In this document: positions 41,172 to 48,281 of the stretch, piece by piece
Layout of the letters: each line of letters opens with the position of its first letter
Numbering within the stretch: the first letter of the stretch is position 1
Origin: Candidatus Harrisonbacteria bacterium
Lineage (GTDB): Bacteria > Patescibacteriota > Minisyncoccia > UBA6257 > 1-14-0-10-44-23
Assembly: GCA_023255625.1 (NCBI GenBank)
Contig: JAHFLF010000001.1
Coordinates: 354,965 to 404,187 of the forward strand
Direction: 5' to 3'
Length of the DNA: 49,223 nt
Notes under the pieces: model-generated
The model's database searches: none
Told to the model about the DNA's origin: nothing
Seen by the model: the letters and a program-made list of their open reading frames with translations, nothing else
Made by a program: the position numbers and the translations under genes

Positions 41172-41248
41172 TAAATTTCTAATTTTCAATTTAGAAATTT
41201 CATAATTTAAGACATTGTTTGAAAATTGAGAATTAGAAATTGAAAATT
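41172..41248. repeat. Junction bracket, AATTTCTAATTTTCAATTT-type inverted repeat
   Basis: AATTTCTAATTTTCAATTTA (41176-41195) pairs with TGAAAATTGAGAATTAGAAA (41220-41239). It separates ruvB and the lamin-tail protein gene. Confidence 0.7.
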
Positions 41249-41761
41249 ATGTTGCGTATTTCCGAGGTTCTTGCTAACCCCACCGGCACCGACAAAGGTG
41301 CAGAGTATGTAGTTATCAAAAATACTGATGGGGCTGCTATTTCGGTGAGCGGATATAAAATAAAAAACGGCGGCGGTAAAACAATTCCAGTTTCCGGCAC
41401 GATTGCTCCGCATGGAGAGCTCAAGGTCATGACCGGAGGCGTGGCACTTAAAAATACAGGGGATACTTTGATACTTTTGAATCCAGCGGGTGCGCAGATT
41501 GATTCGTTTACATATACAACCGCCGCCGATGGCGTTGCGCTTCAACCGGCGGCGTTTTTGACGGCCGAGATGAAGGCGGAACTATTTGAAGAGCTGGCTA
41601 CAACCAGCCCGGCTGCTGGGCCACTTTCCGGCGGCGCGCCCGCCTCGGGCGGGCAAGTCTTGATTGCAATCGTCTCCGCTGCTATTCTGGCGCTACTTGC
41701 GGTCTGGGTAGTAAAACAAGTTAAGTACGATGAAATAGTTAATAGTCCCTTTGCTAAGTAA
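41249..41761 (+). CDS. Lamin-tail domain (LTD) membrane protein
   Basis: The 170-aa protein (ATG 41249; an upstream TTG lies in the repeat) is an LTD: MLRISEVLANPTGTDKGAEY, ISVSGYKIKNGGGKTIPVSG, and LKNTGDTLILLNPAGAQIDS. A C-terminal membrane helix (LIAIVSAAILALLAVWVVK, about 142-160) anchors it. There is no N-terminal signal peptide, so export may use an internal or C-terminal route. LTDs occur on bacterial surface proteins and near nucleases, where they may bind nucleic acid or membrane. It has no functional partner in the neighbourhood. Confidence 0.85.
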   Translation: MLRISEVLANPTGTDKGAEYVVIKNTDGAAISVSGYKIKNGGGKTIPVSGTIAPHGELKVMTGGVALKNTGDTLILLNPAGAQIDSFTYTTAADGVALQPAAFLTAEMKAELFEELATTSPAAGPLSGGAPASGGQVLIAIVSAAILALLAVWVVKQVKYDEIVNSPFAK

Positions 41762-41765
41762 TTTT

Positions 41766-41844
41766 CTGTCATTGCGAGTACCCGAAGCAATCCAGGATTT
41801 TTCTAACGACCTGGATCGCCACGCGAGTACGCTCGCGATGACAG
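41766..41844. repeat. TGTCATTGCGAG-type dispersed palindromic repeat
   Basis: CTGTCATTGCGAGTAC on the left pairs imperfectly with GTACGCTCGCGATGACAG on the right, with GAAGCAATCCAGG/CCTGGATCGCCAC in the middle. This word is a familiar dispersed repeat in many bacterial genomes (general knowledge). Confidence 0.75.
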
Positions 41845-41851
41845 ACTAGAT

Positions 41852-42313
41852 ATGCTTAAAAAGTCAATTCAGATTAAAAATGCAGCGGCAATGCAGAAAT
41901 TTGCGGCACAGATGGCTCGCGAAATTGTCGCACAACCGTTTGACGAGCATGCGAAGGTCATCGCTTTAGTCGGCGATCTTGGGGCCGGCAAAACCACTTT
42001 TGCGCAGGGGCTTTTGCGTGAGCTCGGCGTGAAGCGCCGTGTAATTTCCCCAACCTTTCTGATTATCCGCCCCTACTCGTTACTCGTTACTCGTACTCGT
42101 TACTCTCGTGTATTCCACATTGATTGCTATCGACTTAACAATTCTGACGAATTGTTAAGTCTTGGATTTAAGGAAATACTAAAAAATCCGCAGCATATCG
42201 TTCTTATTGAATGGCCGGAGCTTATAAAAAAATATTTGCCGAAGGATACGCGCTGGGTGAAGATTGAGCATCCAGAGAAGGGGATGCACCGGTTGGTGCG
42301 GTTAATCGGTTAG
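41852..42313 (+). CDS. tsaE: tRNA threonylcarbamoyladenosine biosynthesis ATPase TsaE
   Basis: The 153-aa protein has Walker A GDLGAGKTTFAQG (41-53), ISPTF, HIDCYRL and VLIEWPE, all hallmarks of TsaE. It works with TsaB and TsaD in t6A modification of tRNA. Between SPTF and HIDCYRL the stretch RPYSLLVTRTRYSR (73-86) is encoded by four copies of TACTCGT-like repeats and looks like an in-frame repeat insertion of about 8-10 residues. Conserved residues remain intact. Confidence 0.95.
   Translation: MLKKSIQIKNAAAMQKFAAQMAREIVAQPFDEHAKVIALVGDLGAGKTTFAQGLLRELGVKRRVISPTFLIIRPYSLLVTRTRYSRVFHIDCYRLNNSDELLSLGFKEILKNPQHIVLIEWPELIKKYLPKDTRWVKIEHPEKGMHRLVRLIG
42072..42108 (+). repeat. In-frame TACTCGTTACTCG repeat in tsaE
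   Basis: TACTCGTTACTCGTTACTCG with TACTCGTTACTCTCG is a short tandem array translated in the loop before the HIDCYRL motif. Confidence 0.75.
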
Positions 42314-42334
42314 TCAGTGATGCATAAAAGAGAA

Positions 42335-42377
42335 AGGTCCGCGGGCGACCTCTCCCTTTGGGTTGGTCGGCGGACCT
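42335..42377 (-). terminator. Intrinsic terminator of the foreign-looking membrane protein gene
   Basis: AGGTCCGC (42335-42342) pairs with GCGGACCT (42370-42377), extended by GCGACC/GGTCG. On the minus strand it is followed by TTTCTCTTTT. The stem includes the gene's TAG stop. Confidence 0.75.
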
Positions 42378-42711
42378 AGTGCGGGTCGGACAAGTTCGAT
42401 GTTCGCTCTCCTGTCCAACTGAAAGGCGCATGTTGCCGCAGATACCAGAAGGTGTAGAAACCGCATAGTCCCGACGCGCCCCAGATCGCAGCGACTTCGA
42501 TTGCGTCCTGTGTCTGCGGCGTGATAGCTCCAGCCATGAAGACACCCGCAGAGACCGAAACTTGAGCTACATAGGCGATGACCCAGCAGGCCGCCGCCAC
42601 TCTGTTCTTCGGGTCAGCCCAGAGCGCATACTGGGACACATATGCGCATACCCGGATGAGTCCTGCGCCAGAGATCAACATGCTCACGAGCGCCACATAC
42701 CTGGTGTCCAT
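42376..42711 (-). CDS. Small four-helix membrane protein, foreign-looking
   Basis: Function not recognised. The 111-aa protein has four likely membrane segments (YVALVSMLISGAGLIRVCAY, VAAACWVIAYVAQVSVSAGV, AIEVAAIWGASGLCGFYTF and the flanking hydrophobic linkers). It differs from its neighbours: GC-rich codon choice, a complete anti-SD-complementary ribosome binding site, and its own promoter and terminator, so it is a self-contained transcription unit on the opposite strand between tsaE and the exonuclease gene. Its base style resembles the DGR target gene at 47649. Transfer from another replicon is inferred. Confidence 0.6.
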   Translation of the reverse strand: MDTRYVALVSMLISGAGLIRVCAYVSQYALWADPKNRVAAACWVIAYVAQVSVSAGVFMAGAITPQTQDAIEVAAIWGASGLCGFYTFWYLRQHAPFSWTGERTSNLSDPH

Positions 42712-42713
42712 TG

Positions 42714-42740
42714 GATCACCTCCTTAGCTTCTTTTATAGC
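42714..42740 (-). promoter_or_regulatory. TATAAA -10 box and complete Shine-Dalgarno of the membrane protein gene
   Basis: On the minus strand TATAAA (42733-42738) precedes TAAGGAGGTGATCC (42714-42727), which is complementary to the entire 3' end of bacterial 16S rRNA. It ends one base before the ATG. Few other genes here have even a short Shine-Dalgarno sequence. Confidence 0.75.
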
Positions 42741-42835
42741 GCAGTATTCGCGAACACGCAAATATGCGCTAATATGCTAATGGAATCGGAACACTATTCG
42801 CATATTCGATTTATTAGCATGTTAGCGATTACTGT
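42741..42835. repeat. Junction bracket before the exonuclease gene, CGCTAAC family
   Basis: GCAGTATTCGCGAACACGCA with CTAATATGCTAATGG (42741-42782) pairs with TTCGCATATTCGATTTATTA with GCATGTTAGCGATTACTG (42796-42833). It ends right before the ATG. Confidence 0.8.
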
Positions 42836-43708
42836 ATGAAAAAGCTTCTCCTCATTGACTCCCACGCCCTTATCCACCGCATGTACCACGCGATGGCGCC
42901 ACTCACGACTGCGCAAAACGAGCCAATCGGCGCTATTTACGGGATTAGTCAGCTCCTTTTGCGAATGCTTACCGAGACGGTGAGGCCGGATTATGTTGCT
43001 GCGTGTTTTGACCGGCCGGAGCCGACATTTCGCAAAGAGAGCTTTCCGGAGTACAAGGCGCAACGGGCGCAGACCGAGCCGGATTTAGTTAAGCAGCTGA
43101 TTCGCAGCCGCGAGGTGTTTGCGCATTTTAAAATCAAATGTTTTGAATTGGCTGGCTTTGAGGCCGATGATTTAATCGCGACGCTGGCTACGAAACTGCA
43201 CAACGAAAAAGATTTACAGGTGACTATTTTGTCTGGCGACCGCGACTTGTTGCAGCTCGTTGAGGACGACCACATTGTTGTCGAACTGTTCAAAAATGGC
43301 GGGGGAGAGACGACGCATATGAACGAGCAGGCAGTTATCGCCAAGTACGGGCTCAAACCAATCCAGATTATTGACCTCAAGGGGCTTATCGGCGATCCGT
43401 CCGACAATATTCCTGGTATCAGGGGCGTGGGTGAAAAAACTGCCACCCCACTCTTAAAAGAATTTGGTACCGTTGAAGGAGTATTTGAAAATCTGGTGAT
43501 CGTGCCGCAAAAAACAGCGAAAAAATTTGAGGGGCAGCTAGAGATTGCGATGAAGTGTAAAAAATTAGCGACGCTCGAACATAATGCGCCGATTTTTCTT
43601 GATTCACTTGCCGATCTGCGCGCTCTGCCGCTTGATGTATCTGGGCTTACGACATATTTTGAGTCGCTGGGGTTTGTCTCGCTGGTCCATCGGATTGGCG
43701 CGAATTAG
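42836..43708 (+). CDS. 5'-3' exonuclease/flap endonuclease (PolA N-terminal type)
   Basis: The 290-aa protein equals the N-terminal exonuclease domain of DNA polymerase I. It has LLLIDSHALIHRMYHAM (first Asp), FDRPEPTFRKESFPEYKAQR, GFEADDLIATLA, ILSGDRDLLQLV and GLIGDPSDNIPGIRGVGEKT (helix-hairpin-helix). It removes RNA primers and 5' flaps and needs two metal ions held by the Asp residues. No polymerase domain follows, so it is a stand-alone enzyme, as in many CPR and Gram-positive genomes. Confidence 0.95.
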   Translation: MKKLLLIDSHALIHRMYHAMAPLTTAQNEPIGAIYGISQLLLRMLTETVRPDYVAACFDRPEPTFRKESFPEYKAQRAQTEPDLVKQLIRSREVFAHFKIKCFELAGFEADDLIATLATKLHNEKDLQVTILSGDRDLLQLVEDDHIVVELFKNGGGETTHMNEQAVIAKYGLKPIQIIDLKGLIGDPSDNIPGIRGVGEKTATPLLKEFGTVEGVFENLVIVPQKTAKKFEGQLEIAMKCKKLATLEHNAPIFLDSLADLRALPLDVSGLTTYFESLGFVSLVHRIGAN

Positions 43709-43731
43709 CGGTAACAGAAAATTCTGTGTGG

Positions 43732-43737
43732 TATAAT
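43732..43737 (+). promoter_or_regulatory. -10 box (extended, GTGTGGTATAAT) for a leaderless histidine kinase mRNA
   Basis: TATAAT ends 6 nt before the ATG at 43744, so the transcript likely starts at the start codon. Confidence 0.65.
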
Positions 43738-43743
43738 TTTAGC

Positions 43744-44649
43744 ATGGCTATTCGAAAACAGTTGAAGTTTTTAGGGTTTTTTAAAAAACCGGAGGTTCAG
43801 TTTTTTTTAATAATTTTAGCGCCGCTTACCGCGTTTTTTCTAGTCAGCTATCAAAATGTTTCAGAGAAGGAGCAAGAATTTATTTTAATCGGCGTGGCTA
43901 CATTAGTCGCCATGGTGTTTTTCCAAACACTTTATTCCGGCTATGAGCATTATCGTTTGAATAAACAGGAGCAGGCCTTTTTGAGCATTTCTGCTCATCA
44001 GATGCGCACACCGCTCACCGCTGTCCGTTGGCTGATGTCGGAGATAACTGCAAATGATAACAAGCCGGAGGAGCGGAAAGATTTAGGGCGAGTTGCCGAA
44101 ATAGCCATCACAAAATTGAACAACATTATTGATTCATTTTCAGCGCTGGCCAGAATCGGCGATGCGCAGCTAGCGGAATTAAGCGAACGATTGGATATTT
44201 GCGATTTAATTGAAAAGGCAGTTACTACGGCCGAGCCGGTTTCCAGACAATATGGAGTCGCAGTTTTTTTCGAGGGGCCGTGTGAGGATCTTTATGTTAA
44301 GGTAGATCCGGTTAAGCTGGAAATTGTTTTTTCAAATTTAATTAACAACGGAGTCAAATACAATCATCGCGGCGGGATGGTTACTGTCGGGGCCAGACGC
44401 GTCGAAGGTGGTAAAAAAATTGAAGTAATGGTTCGTGATACCGGTATTGGAATTCCTGAAGCCGAGCAGGGGCGGATCTTTGGGCAGTTTTTCCGGGGCA
44501 AGCAGGCGCAGCAGATTAATCTAATCGGCGTCGGATTAGGATTGTATATGACCAAGCAGATAATTGAGCAGCACCGCGGGCAGATTTGGTTTGAATCAGC
44601 GCCCGGGAAGGGCACGACCTTTCATTTCACCTTACCCAGCAGTCGCTAA
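43744..44649 (+). CDS. Membrane-bound sensor histidine kinase, orphan
   Basis: The 301-aa protein has two membrane helices (FFLIILAPLTAFFLVSYQ, about 20-37; FILIGVATLVAMVFFQTLYS, about 46-65) with a short outer loop. A HisKA domain (SISAHQMRTPLTAVRWLMSE; His85) and an HATPase_c domain follow (N box IVFSNLINNGVKYN, G1 RDTGIGIPEAEQGRIFGQFF, G2 GVGLGLYMTKQII). It autophosphorylates and passes phosphate to a response regulator, but none is adjacent, so its partner is elsewhere. The ORF could begin at GTG 43726, but that GTG is in the -10 region; ATG 43744 is used. The short loop suggests sensing within the membrane. Confidence 0.93.
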   Translation: MAIRKQLKFLGFFKKPEVQFFLIILAPLTAFFLVSYQNVSEKEQEFILIGVATLVAMVFFQTLYSGYEHYRLNKQEQAFLSISAHQMRTPLTAVRWLMSEITANDNKPEERKDLGRVAEIAITKLNNIIDSFSALARIGDAQLAELSERLDICDLIEKAVTTAEPVSRQYGVAVFFEGPCEDLYVKVDPVKLEIVFSNLINNGVKYNHRGGMVTVGARRVEGGKKIEVMVRDTGIGIPEAEQGRIFGQFFRGKQAQQINLIGVGLGLYMTKQIIEQHRGQIWFESAPGKGTTFHFTLPSSR

Positions 44650-44754
44650 CACGCCACAGTAATCACTAACACGCTAATACAGACGAATACGCGAATAAAA
44701 TCCGGACTCTTCTTTATTAGTATATTAGTCTTAATTAGCATTTTAGCGATTACT
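44642..44754. repeat. Junction bracket before mutM, CGCTAAC family with a partial second left arm
   Basis: CAGTAATCACTAACACGCTA with ATACAGACGAATACGCG (44658-44694) pairs with TTTATTAGTATATTAGTCTT with TAGCATTTTAGCGATTACTG (44713-44754). A short extra copy of CGCTAACACGCC precedes it. Confidence 0.75.
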
Positions 44755-45708
44755 GTGCCCGAACTTCCCGAAGTTGAAACTGTGGTTCGTGATTTACGCC
44801 GGAAAGTTGTCGGCCAGACAATTACTGCTGTTTGGACTGACTGGCCGAAACTAATTAAGGATTTTGAGAATCAGAGTCGGCTGCATGTTTCTAAAAAAGC
44901 AGTCGCACATTTTCAGAAGCATCTTCCGGGCTTACGGATTGAACGGGTAGAGAGGCGAGCGAAAAATATTTTGATTTATCTTTCCGGCGGGCATTTGATG
45001 CTCGTACATCAAAAGATGACCGGGCATTTTCTCGTCGGTAAATGGCAGATAGAGAATGGCAAAGCAGTTGGTATTTCGCCGCGTGAGATTGTTGAGGATT
45101 CGTATAACCATCATGTGCATTTAATTTTCTCTCTATCGCCGGTTTCTTCTTCCCAACTAACTAAGCAACCAACTAACCAGGCAACTTATCCTATGCAGCT
45201 TGGGCTTTCAGATGTCCGAAAGTTTGCCAAAGTTTTGTTCGGTAAGCAGGAACAGATTGAATCATTGCCCGAGCTTGCTAATCTCGGCCCGGACGCGCTC
45301 GACCCACAGCTGACCATTTCGCAATTTCGCGAAATTGCGAAATGCCAAACCCGGCCAATCAAGCAGGTCTTGATGGACCCGTTTGTAATTGCCGGGATCG
45401 GCAATATTTACTCTGACGATATTTTGTGGCGGGCCAAAGTGCATCCAAAAACACGCGCTGCGGTGCTCAAGCCGGCGCAGCTTTCGGCTATTTATAAATC
45501 AATGAGGGTAGTTTTGACTAAGGCCGTGCGGCTGCGCGGTACCTCAACCAGCGACTTCCGCGATACCGACGGCAAAGAGGGCGGCTATACAGAATATCGG
45601 CTGGTGTATGGGCGCAAAGGCCAGCCGTGCCAGCGCTGCAAAACTCCGATTGAGCGGATGGTGATCGGTGGCCGCAGTGCGCATTTTTGTCCGAAGTGCC
45701 AACAGTAA
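44755..45708 (+). CDS. mutM: Formamidopyrimidine-DNA glycosylase (Fpg/MutM)
   Basis: The 317-aa protein begins PELPEVETVVRDLRRKVVGQ. After removal of the initiator residue the Pro is the nucleophile and Glu2 the catalytic base. It has MTGHFLVG, the helix-two-turn-helix region (MDPFVIAGIGNIYSDDILWR) and the zinc finger (CQRCKTPIERMVIGGRSAHF then CPKC). It removes 8-oxoguanine from DNA. It starts with GTG because the preceding repeat arm ends ATTACTGTG. Residues about 134-146 (SSQLTKQPTNQAT) are encoded by a CTAACTAAGCAACC repeat tract, giving an unusually long loop. Confidence 0.96.
   Translation: MPELPEVETVVRDLRRKVVGQTITAVWTDWPKLIKDFENQSRLHVSKKAVAHFQKHLPGLRIERVERRAKNILIYLSGGHLMLVHQKMTGHFLVGKWQIENGKAVGISPREIVEDSYNHHVHLIFSLSPVSSSQLTKQPTNQATYPMQLGLSDVRKFAKVLFGKQEQIESLPELANLGPDALDPQLTISQFREIAKCQTRPIKQVLMDPFVIAGIGNIYSDDILWRAKVHPKTRAAVLKPAQLSAIYKSMRVVLTKAVRLRGTSTSDFRDTDGKEGGYTEYRLVYGRKGQPCQRCKTPIERMVIGGRSAHFCPKCQQ
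45155..45186 (+). repeat. In-frame CAACTAACTAAGCAACC tract in mutM
   Basis: CCAACTAACTAAGCAACCAA with CTAACCAGGCAAC is the right-arm word of the GTTAGTTG family, translated as QLTKQPTNQAT. Confidence 0.75.
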
Positions 45709-45835
45709 TCGCCAACATGCGAATTAAGACTAATACGCTAATCGTTGCCTTGCGTGAAACTTTGCGCGGTAGTACTCTTGGAGTATTGTTTTTATTAGCA
45801 TATTAGTTATATTAGCGTGTTCGTGAATACTGTTT
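45704..45835. repeat. Junction bracket before pyrG, CGCTAAC family
   Basis: CAACAGTAATCGCCAACATG with AAGACTAATACGCTAATCG (45704-45745) pairs with TATTAGCATATTAGTTATAT with AGCGTGTTCGTGAATACTG (45793-45831). It contains the mutM stop. Confidence 0.75.
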
Positions 45836-47479
45836 ATGTTCGGCTCAAAAAAGAATACAAAATATATTTTCGTGGCGGGCGGTGTGATGTCAGCAATCGG
45901 CAAGGGAATCACCGCCTCTTCAATTGCGAAAATTATGCAGTCGCGCGGGCTTAAGGTTACGGCGCTGAAAATTGATCCGTATGTAAATGTTGACGCGGGC
46001 ACGATGACGCCGACCGAACACGGCGAGGTGTTTGTACTTGCAGATGGTATGGAGTGCGATCAGGACATGGGCAATTACGAGCGCTTTCTAGACACCGACC
46101 TGACCAGAGATAATTATATGACAACTGGTAGCGTGTATCTTTCTGTGATTACCAAAGAGCGCAATTTAGAGTATGGCGGTAGAAATGTTGAGGTGGTGCC
46201 GGATATTCCCAATGAGGTTATTGCTAAAATAGATGCAGCGGTCGCGGCGACTGACAGCGATGTGGCCGTCGTTGAGGTGGGCGGCACGGTGGGAGAGTAC
46301 CAGAATGTATTATTCCTTGAGGCGTATCGTATTTTAAAATTCCACCACCCCGGTGACTGCGCGTTCATGCTGGTCTCCTACCTGCCGGTCTTAAACGGCG
46401 AGCTCAAGAGCAAGCCAACGCAGTATGCCGTCAGGTCGGTTAACGCCGCCGGTATTGTGCCGGATGTTGTGATTGCACGGTCTGCTTCGGTTATTGACGC
46501 TAAACGCAAAGAGCGCATCGCGTTTAATTGCAGCTTGCATGTTGAGGAGATTATCTCTGCCCCGAATGTTGAGAGTATCTATGAGGTGCCAATTAATTTT
46601 GAAGATCAGGGGCTTGGTGAATTGCTTGCAAAAAAGTTGGGGCTTGGCGGTCGCGACCGCGATATGAAGGAGTGGCGCGGGCTCGTTGATACAATCCACG
46701 CTGCGACCGAGCCAATTAAAATTGCAATTGCCGGAAAATATTTTACAACCGGAGAATATGTTCTCACTGATTCATACATTTCTGTTTTGGAGGCGATTAA
46801 GCACGCCGCGTATCAGCAAGCAAGAAAACCAGTGATTGAGTGGGTGAATGTTGAGGATTTTGAAAAGGATCCTAGCCAGCTTTCCAAACTTGATCAGTAT
46901 GGTGGCGTGATTGTTCCTGGCGGGTTCGGCGATCGCGGCGTAGAGGGCAAGATTGCCGTTATTCAGTATTGCCGCGAGAAAAAGATCCCGTATCTTGGGC
47001 TTTGCTACGGTATGCAGCTGATGGTTGTTGAGTATGCGCGCCATATCGCCGGCATGACTGATGCGAATACGACGGAGGTTGATCCAAAGACAACGCACCC
47101 GGTCATTGATATTTTGCCGGAACAAAAAGAATTGCTGGCGAAAAAACAGTACGGCGCTTCAATGCGGCTTGGTAATTATCCGGCAACGCTTAAGCAGGGG
47201 ACGATTGTGCGCGAGCAGTATGGCAAAGACGAGGTGATTGAGCGGCACCGGCACCGGTATGAGGTCAACCCGGAGTATATTGCCGAAATTGAAAAAGCCG
47301 GGTTGGTTTTTTCCGGCACGAGTCCGAGCCGGAAGTTGATGGAATTCGCAGAGCTACCAAAAGACAAGCACCCGTATTTTGTCGGCACGCAGGCGCATCC
47401 GGAGCTTATTTCACGGCCGCTGCGGCCGCACCCGCTGTTTGCCGGCTTAATCGCTGCTGCTATTGACAGGAAGGTATAA
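45836..47479 (+). CDS. pyrG: CTP synthase
   Basis: The 547-aa protein is a complete CTP synthase. The N-terminal synthetase domain has KYIFVAGGVMSAIGKGITAS, KIDPYVNVDAGTMTPTEHGE, DLGNYERF-like GNYERFLDTDLTRDNYMTTG and VEVGGTVGEYQN. The C-terminal glutaminase domain has VIVPGGFGDRGVEGKI, the nucleophile motif LCYGMQLMVVEYAR and the HPE triad residues (AHPELISRP). It amidates UTP to CTP with glutamine and ATP. Confidence 0.97.
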   Translation: MFGSKKNTKYIFVAGGVMSAIGKGITASSIAKIMQSRGLKVTALKIDPYVNVDAGTMTPTEHGEVFVLADGMECDQDMGNYERFLDTDLTRDNYMTTGSVYLSVITKERNLEYGGRNVEVVPDIPNEVIAKIDAAVAATDSDVAVVEVGGTVGEYQNVLFLEAYRILKFHHPGDCAFMLVSYLPVLNGELKSKPTQYAVRSVNAAGIVPDVVIARSASVIDAKRKERIAFNCSLHVEEIISAPNVESIYEVPINFEDQGLGELLAKKLGLGGRDRDMKEWRGLVDTIHAATEPIKIAIAGKYFTTGEYVLTDSYISVLEAIKHAAYQQARKPVIEWVNVEDFEKDPSQLSKLDQYGGVIVPGGFGDRGVEGKIAVIQYCREKKIPYLGLCYGMQLMVVEYARHIAGMTDANTTEVDPKTTHPVIDILPEQKELLAKKQYGASMRLGNYPATLKQGTIVREQYGKDEVIERHRHRYEVNPEYIAEIEKAGLVFSGTSPSRKLMEFAELPKDKHPYFVGTQAHPELISRPLRPHPLFAGLIAAAIDRKV

Positions 47480-47492
47480 ATTGTGCTATAAA
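47463..47492 (+). promoter_or_regulatory. Promoter for the DGR target gene
   Basis: TTGACA (47463-47468), an 18-nt spacer and TATAAA (47487-47492), inside the last codons of pyrG and just after. The leader to the ATG at 47649 would be about 150 nt. Confidence 0.6.
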
Positions 47493-47517
47493 ATAAGGAG
47501 TTCTTTGAAGGCATTGA

Positions 47518-47566
47518 GCCGCGTAGTTTGCTTGTTTTACGATTTAAAACGAATAAACTACGCGGC
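47518..47566 (+). promoter_or_regulatory. Leader hairpin of the DGR target gene
   Basis: GCCGCGTAGTTT (47518-47529) pairs exactly with AAACTACGCGGC (47555-47566); further weak pairing (TTGTTTT/AAAACGAA) lies inside. No U-tract follows, so it is more likely a leader structure than a terminator. Confidence 0.6.
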
Positions 47567-47648
47567 TATGGATGCCGCATGTTCGCACGCCCAAATCCCG
47601 TCATAGCGACGGGTGCGGAGCGTGATTGTTCTCGGAAGGAGACCTGCG

Positions 47649-48269
47649 ATGGGTTCCCCGACTCTTCAGACATTGGGCCTCTTGTTCCCCCCGGAGATCA
47701 CGGACGAGCGGCTCGTCCGGTTGCACTCCTCTGGTGCGTTCGCCAGAGTGCTCGTCCATCCGGACTACGATGCTCTCGCCGCCGATCTGGCCGGTGAGGG
47801 TGGCGAGCCCCTGATCCGTCGCGCTCGGCGGCTCACCGTGGAGACGTGCGGTCCGAAGCTGAATGCGCCCTTCAGTGGGGCGCGGATCCTGACCGATGTC
47901 TACGGCGAGGGTGAGGGTTCTTTCGACCTCACCACGGTCGAGCCGTTCCATCTCGACACATCGCTCCGGCTCGGTCCTGCTCTCGAGGCCGCGATGCCTC
48001 GGCGCACCAAGATCTCCATGGGTGCGCGGCGCAAGCGGTGGTTCGTGAAGAACGCGAACGCCCGCACGCTGCCGGAGCCCCAGCAGGCCCTGGCCGACCA
48101 GTGGCGCAAGGAGAAGAAGTTCATCTTCTTCGGCGACTCGAGCTGGGAGGTCAAGGACGACAACGAGTACTTCGAGTACGCGTACGACGACGGCAGGCAG
48201 TGGGACGACCGCTGCAGCTGGTCCGACGACGGTGTGGACGGCCTCTACTGCGTCCTCTCCGGCAAGTAG
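47649..48269 (+). CDS. DGR target (variable) protein
   Basis: The 206-aa protein has a strong ribosome binding site (GGAAGGAG, 47634-47641) seven bases before the ATG at 47649. The N-terminal 130 residues (GLLFPPEITDERLVRLHSSG, TVETCGPKLNAPFSGARILT) match no family I recognise; there is no signal peptide or membrane helix. Residues 166-206 are the variable repeat. Compared with the template, 11 residues differ, all by substitution at template adenines: Val168, Arg183, Asp186, Arg188, Cys189, Ser190, Asp194, Gly195, Gly198, Leu199 and Val202. Aromatic/acidic scaffold residues (EYFEYAYDDG) are unchanged. The gene is more GC-rich than its neighbours. A C-type-lectin fold, usual for DGR targets, is not evident. 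Confidence 0.85.
   Translation: MGSPTLQTLGLLFPPEITDERLVRLHSSGAFARVLVHPDYDALAADLAGEGGEPLIRRARRLTVETCGPKLNAPFSGARILTDVYGEGEGSFDLTTVEPFHLDTSLRLGPALEAAMPRRTKISMGARRKRWFVKNANARTLPEPQQALADQWRKEKKFIFFGDSSWEVKDDNEYFEYAYDDGRQWDDRCSWSDDGVDGLYCVLSGK
48143..48265 (+). repeat. DGR variable repeat (VR)
   Basis: 123-nt copy of the template repeat (offset 553). The 13 differences are at 48151, 48196, 48204, 48210, 48211, 48214, 48217, 48228, 48232, 48240, 48243, 48244 and 48252. All 13 positions are A in the template: 9 to G, 2 to C, 2 to T. The other 85 non-A positions are unchanged. It ends at the last codon of the target gene. Confidence 0.95.
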
Positions 48270-48281
48270 GCCCCTGGCGAT

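Noticed and set aside
611-45835. CRISPR array interpretation of the short-period repeats
   Set aside because: Units are low-complexity, lack regular spacers of uniform length, and form inverted rather than direct arrays; no cas gene is present.
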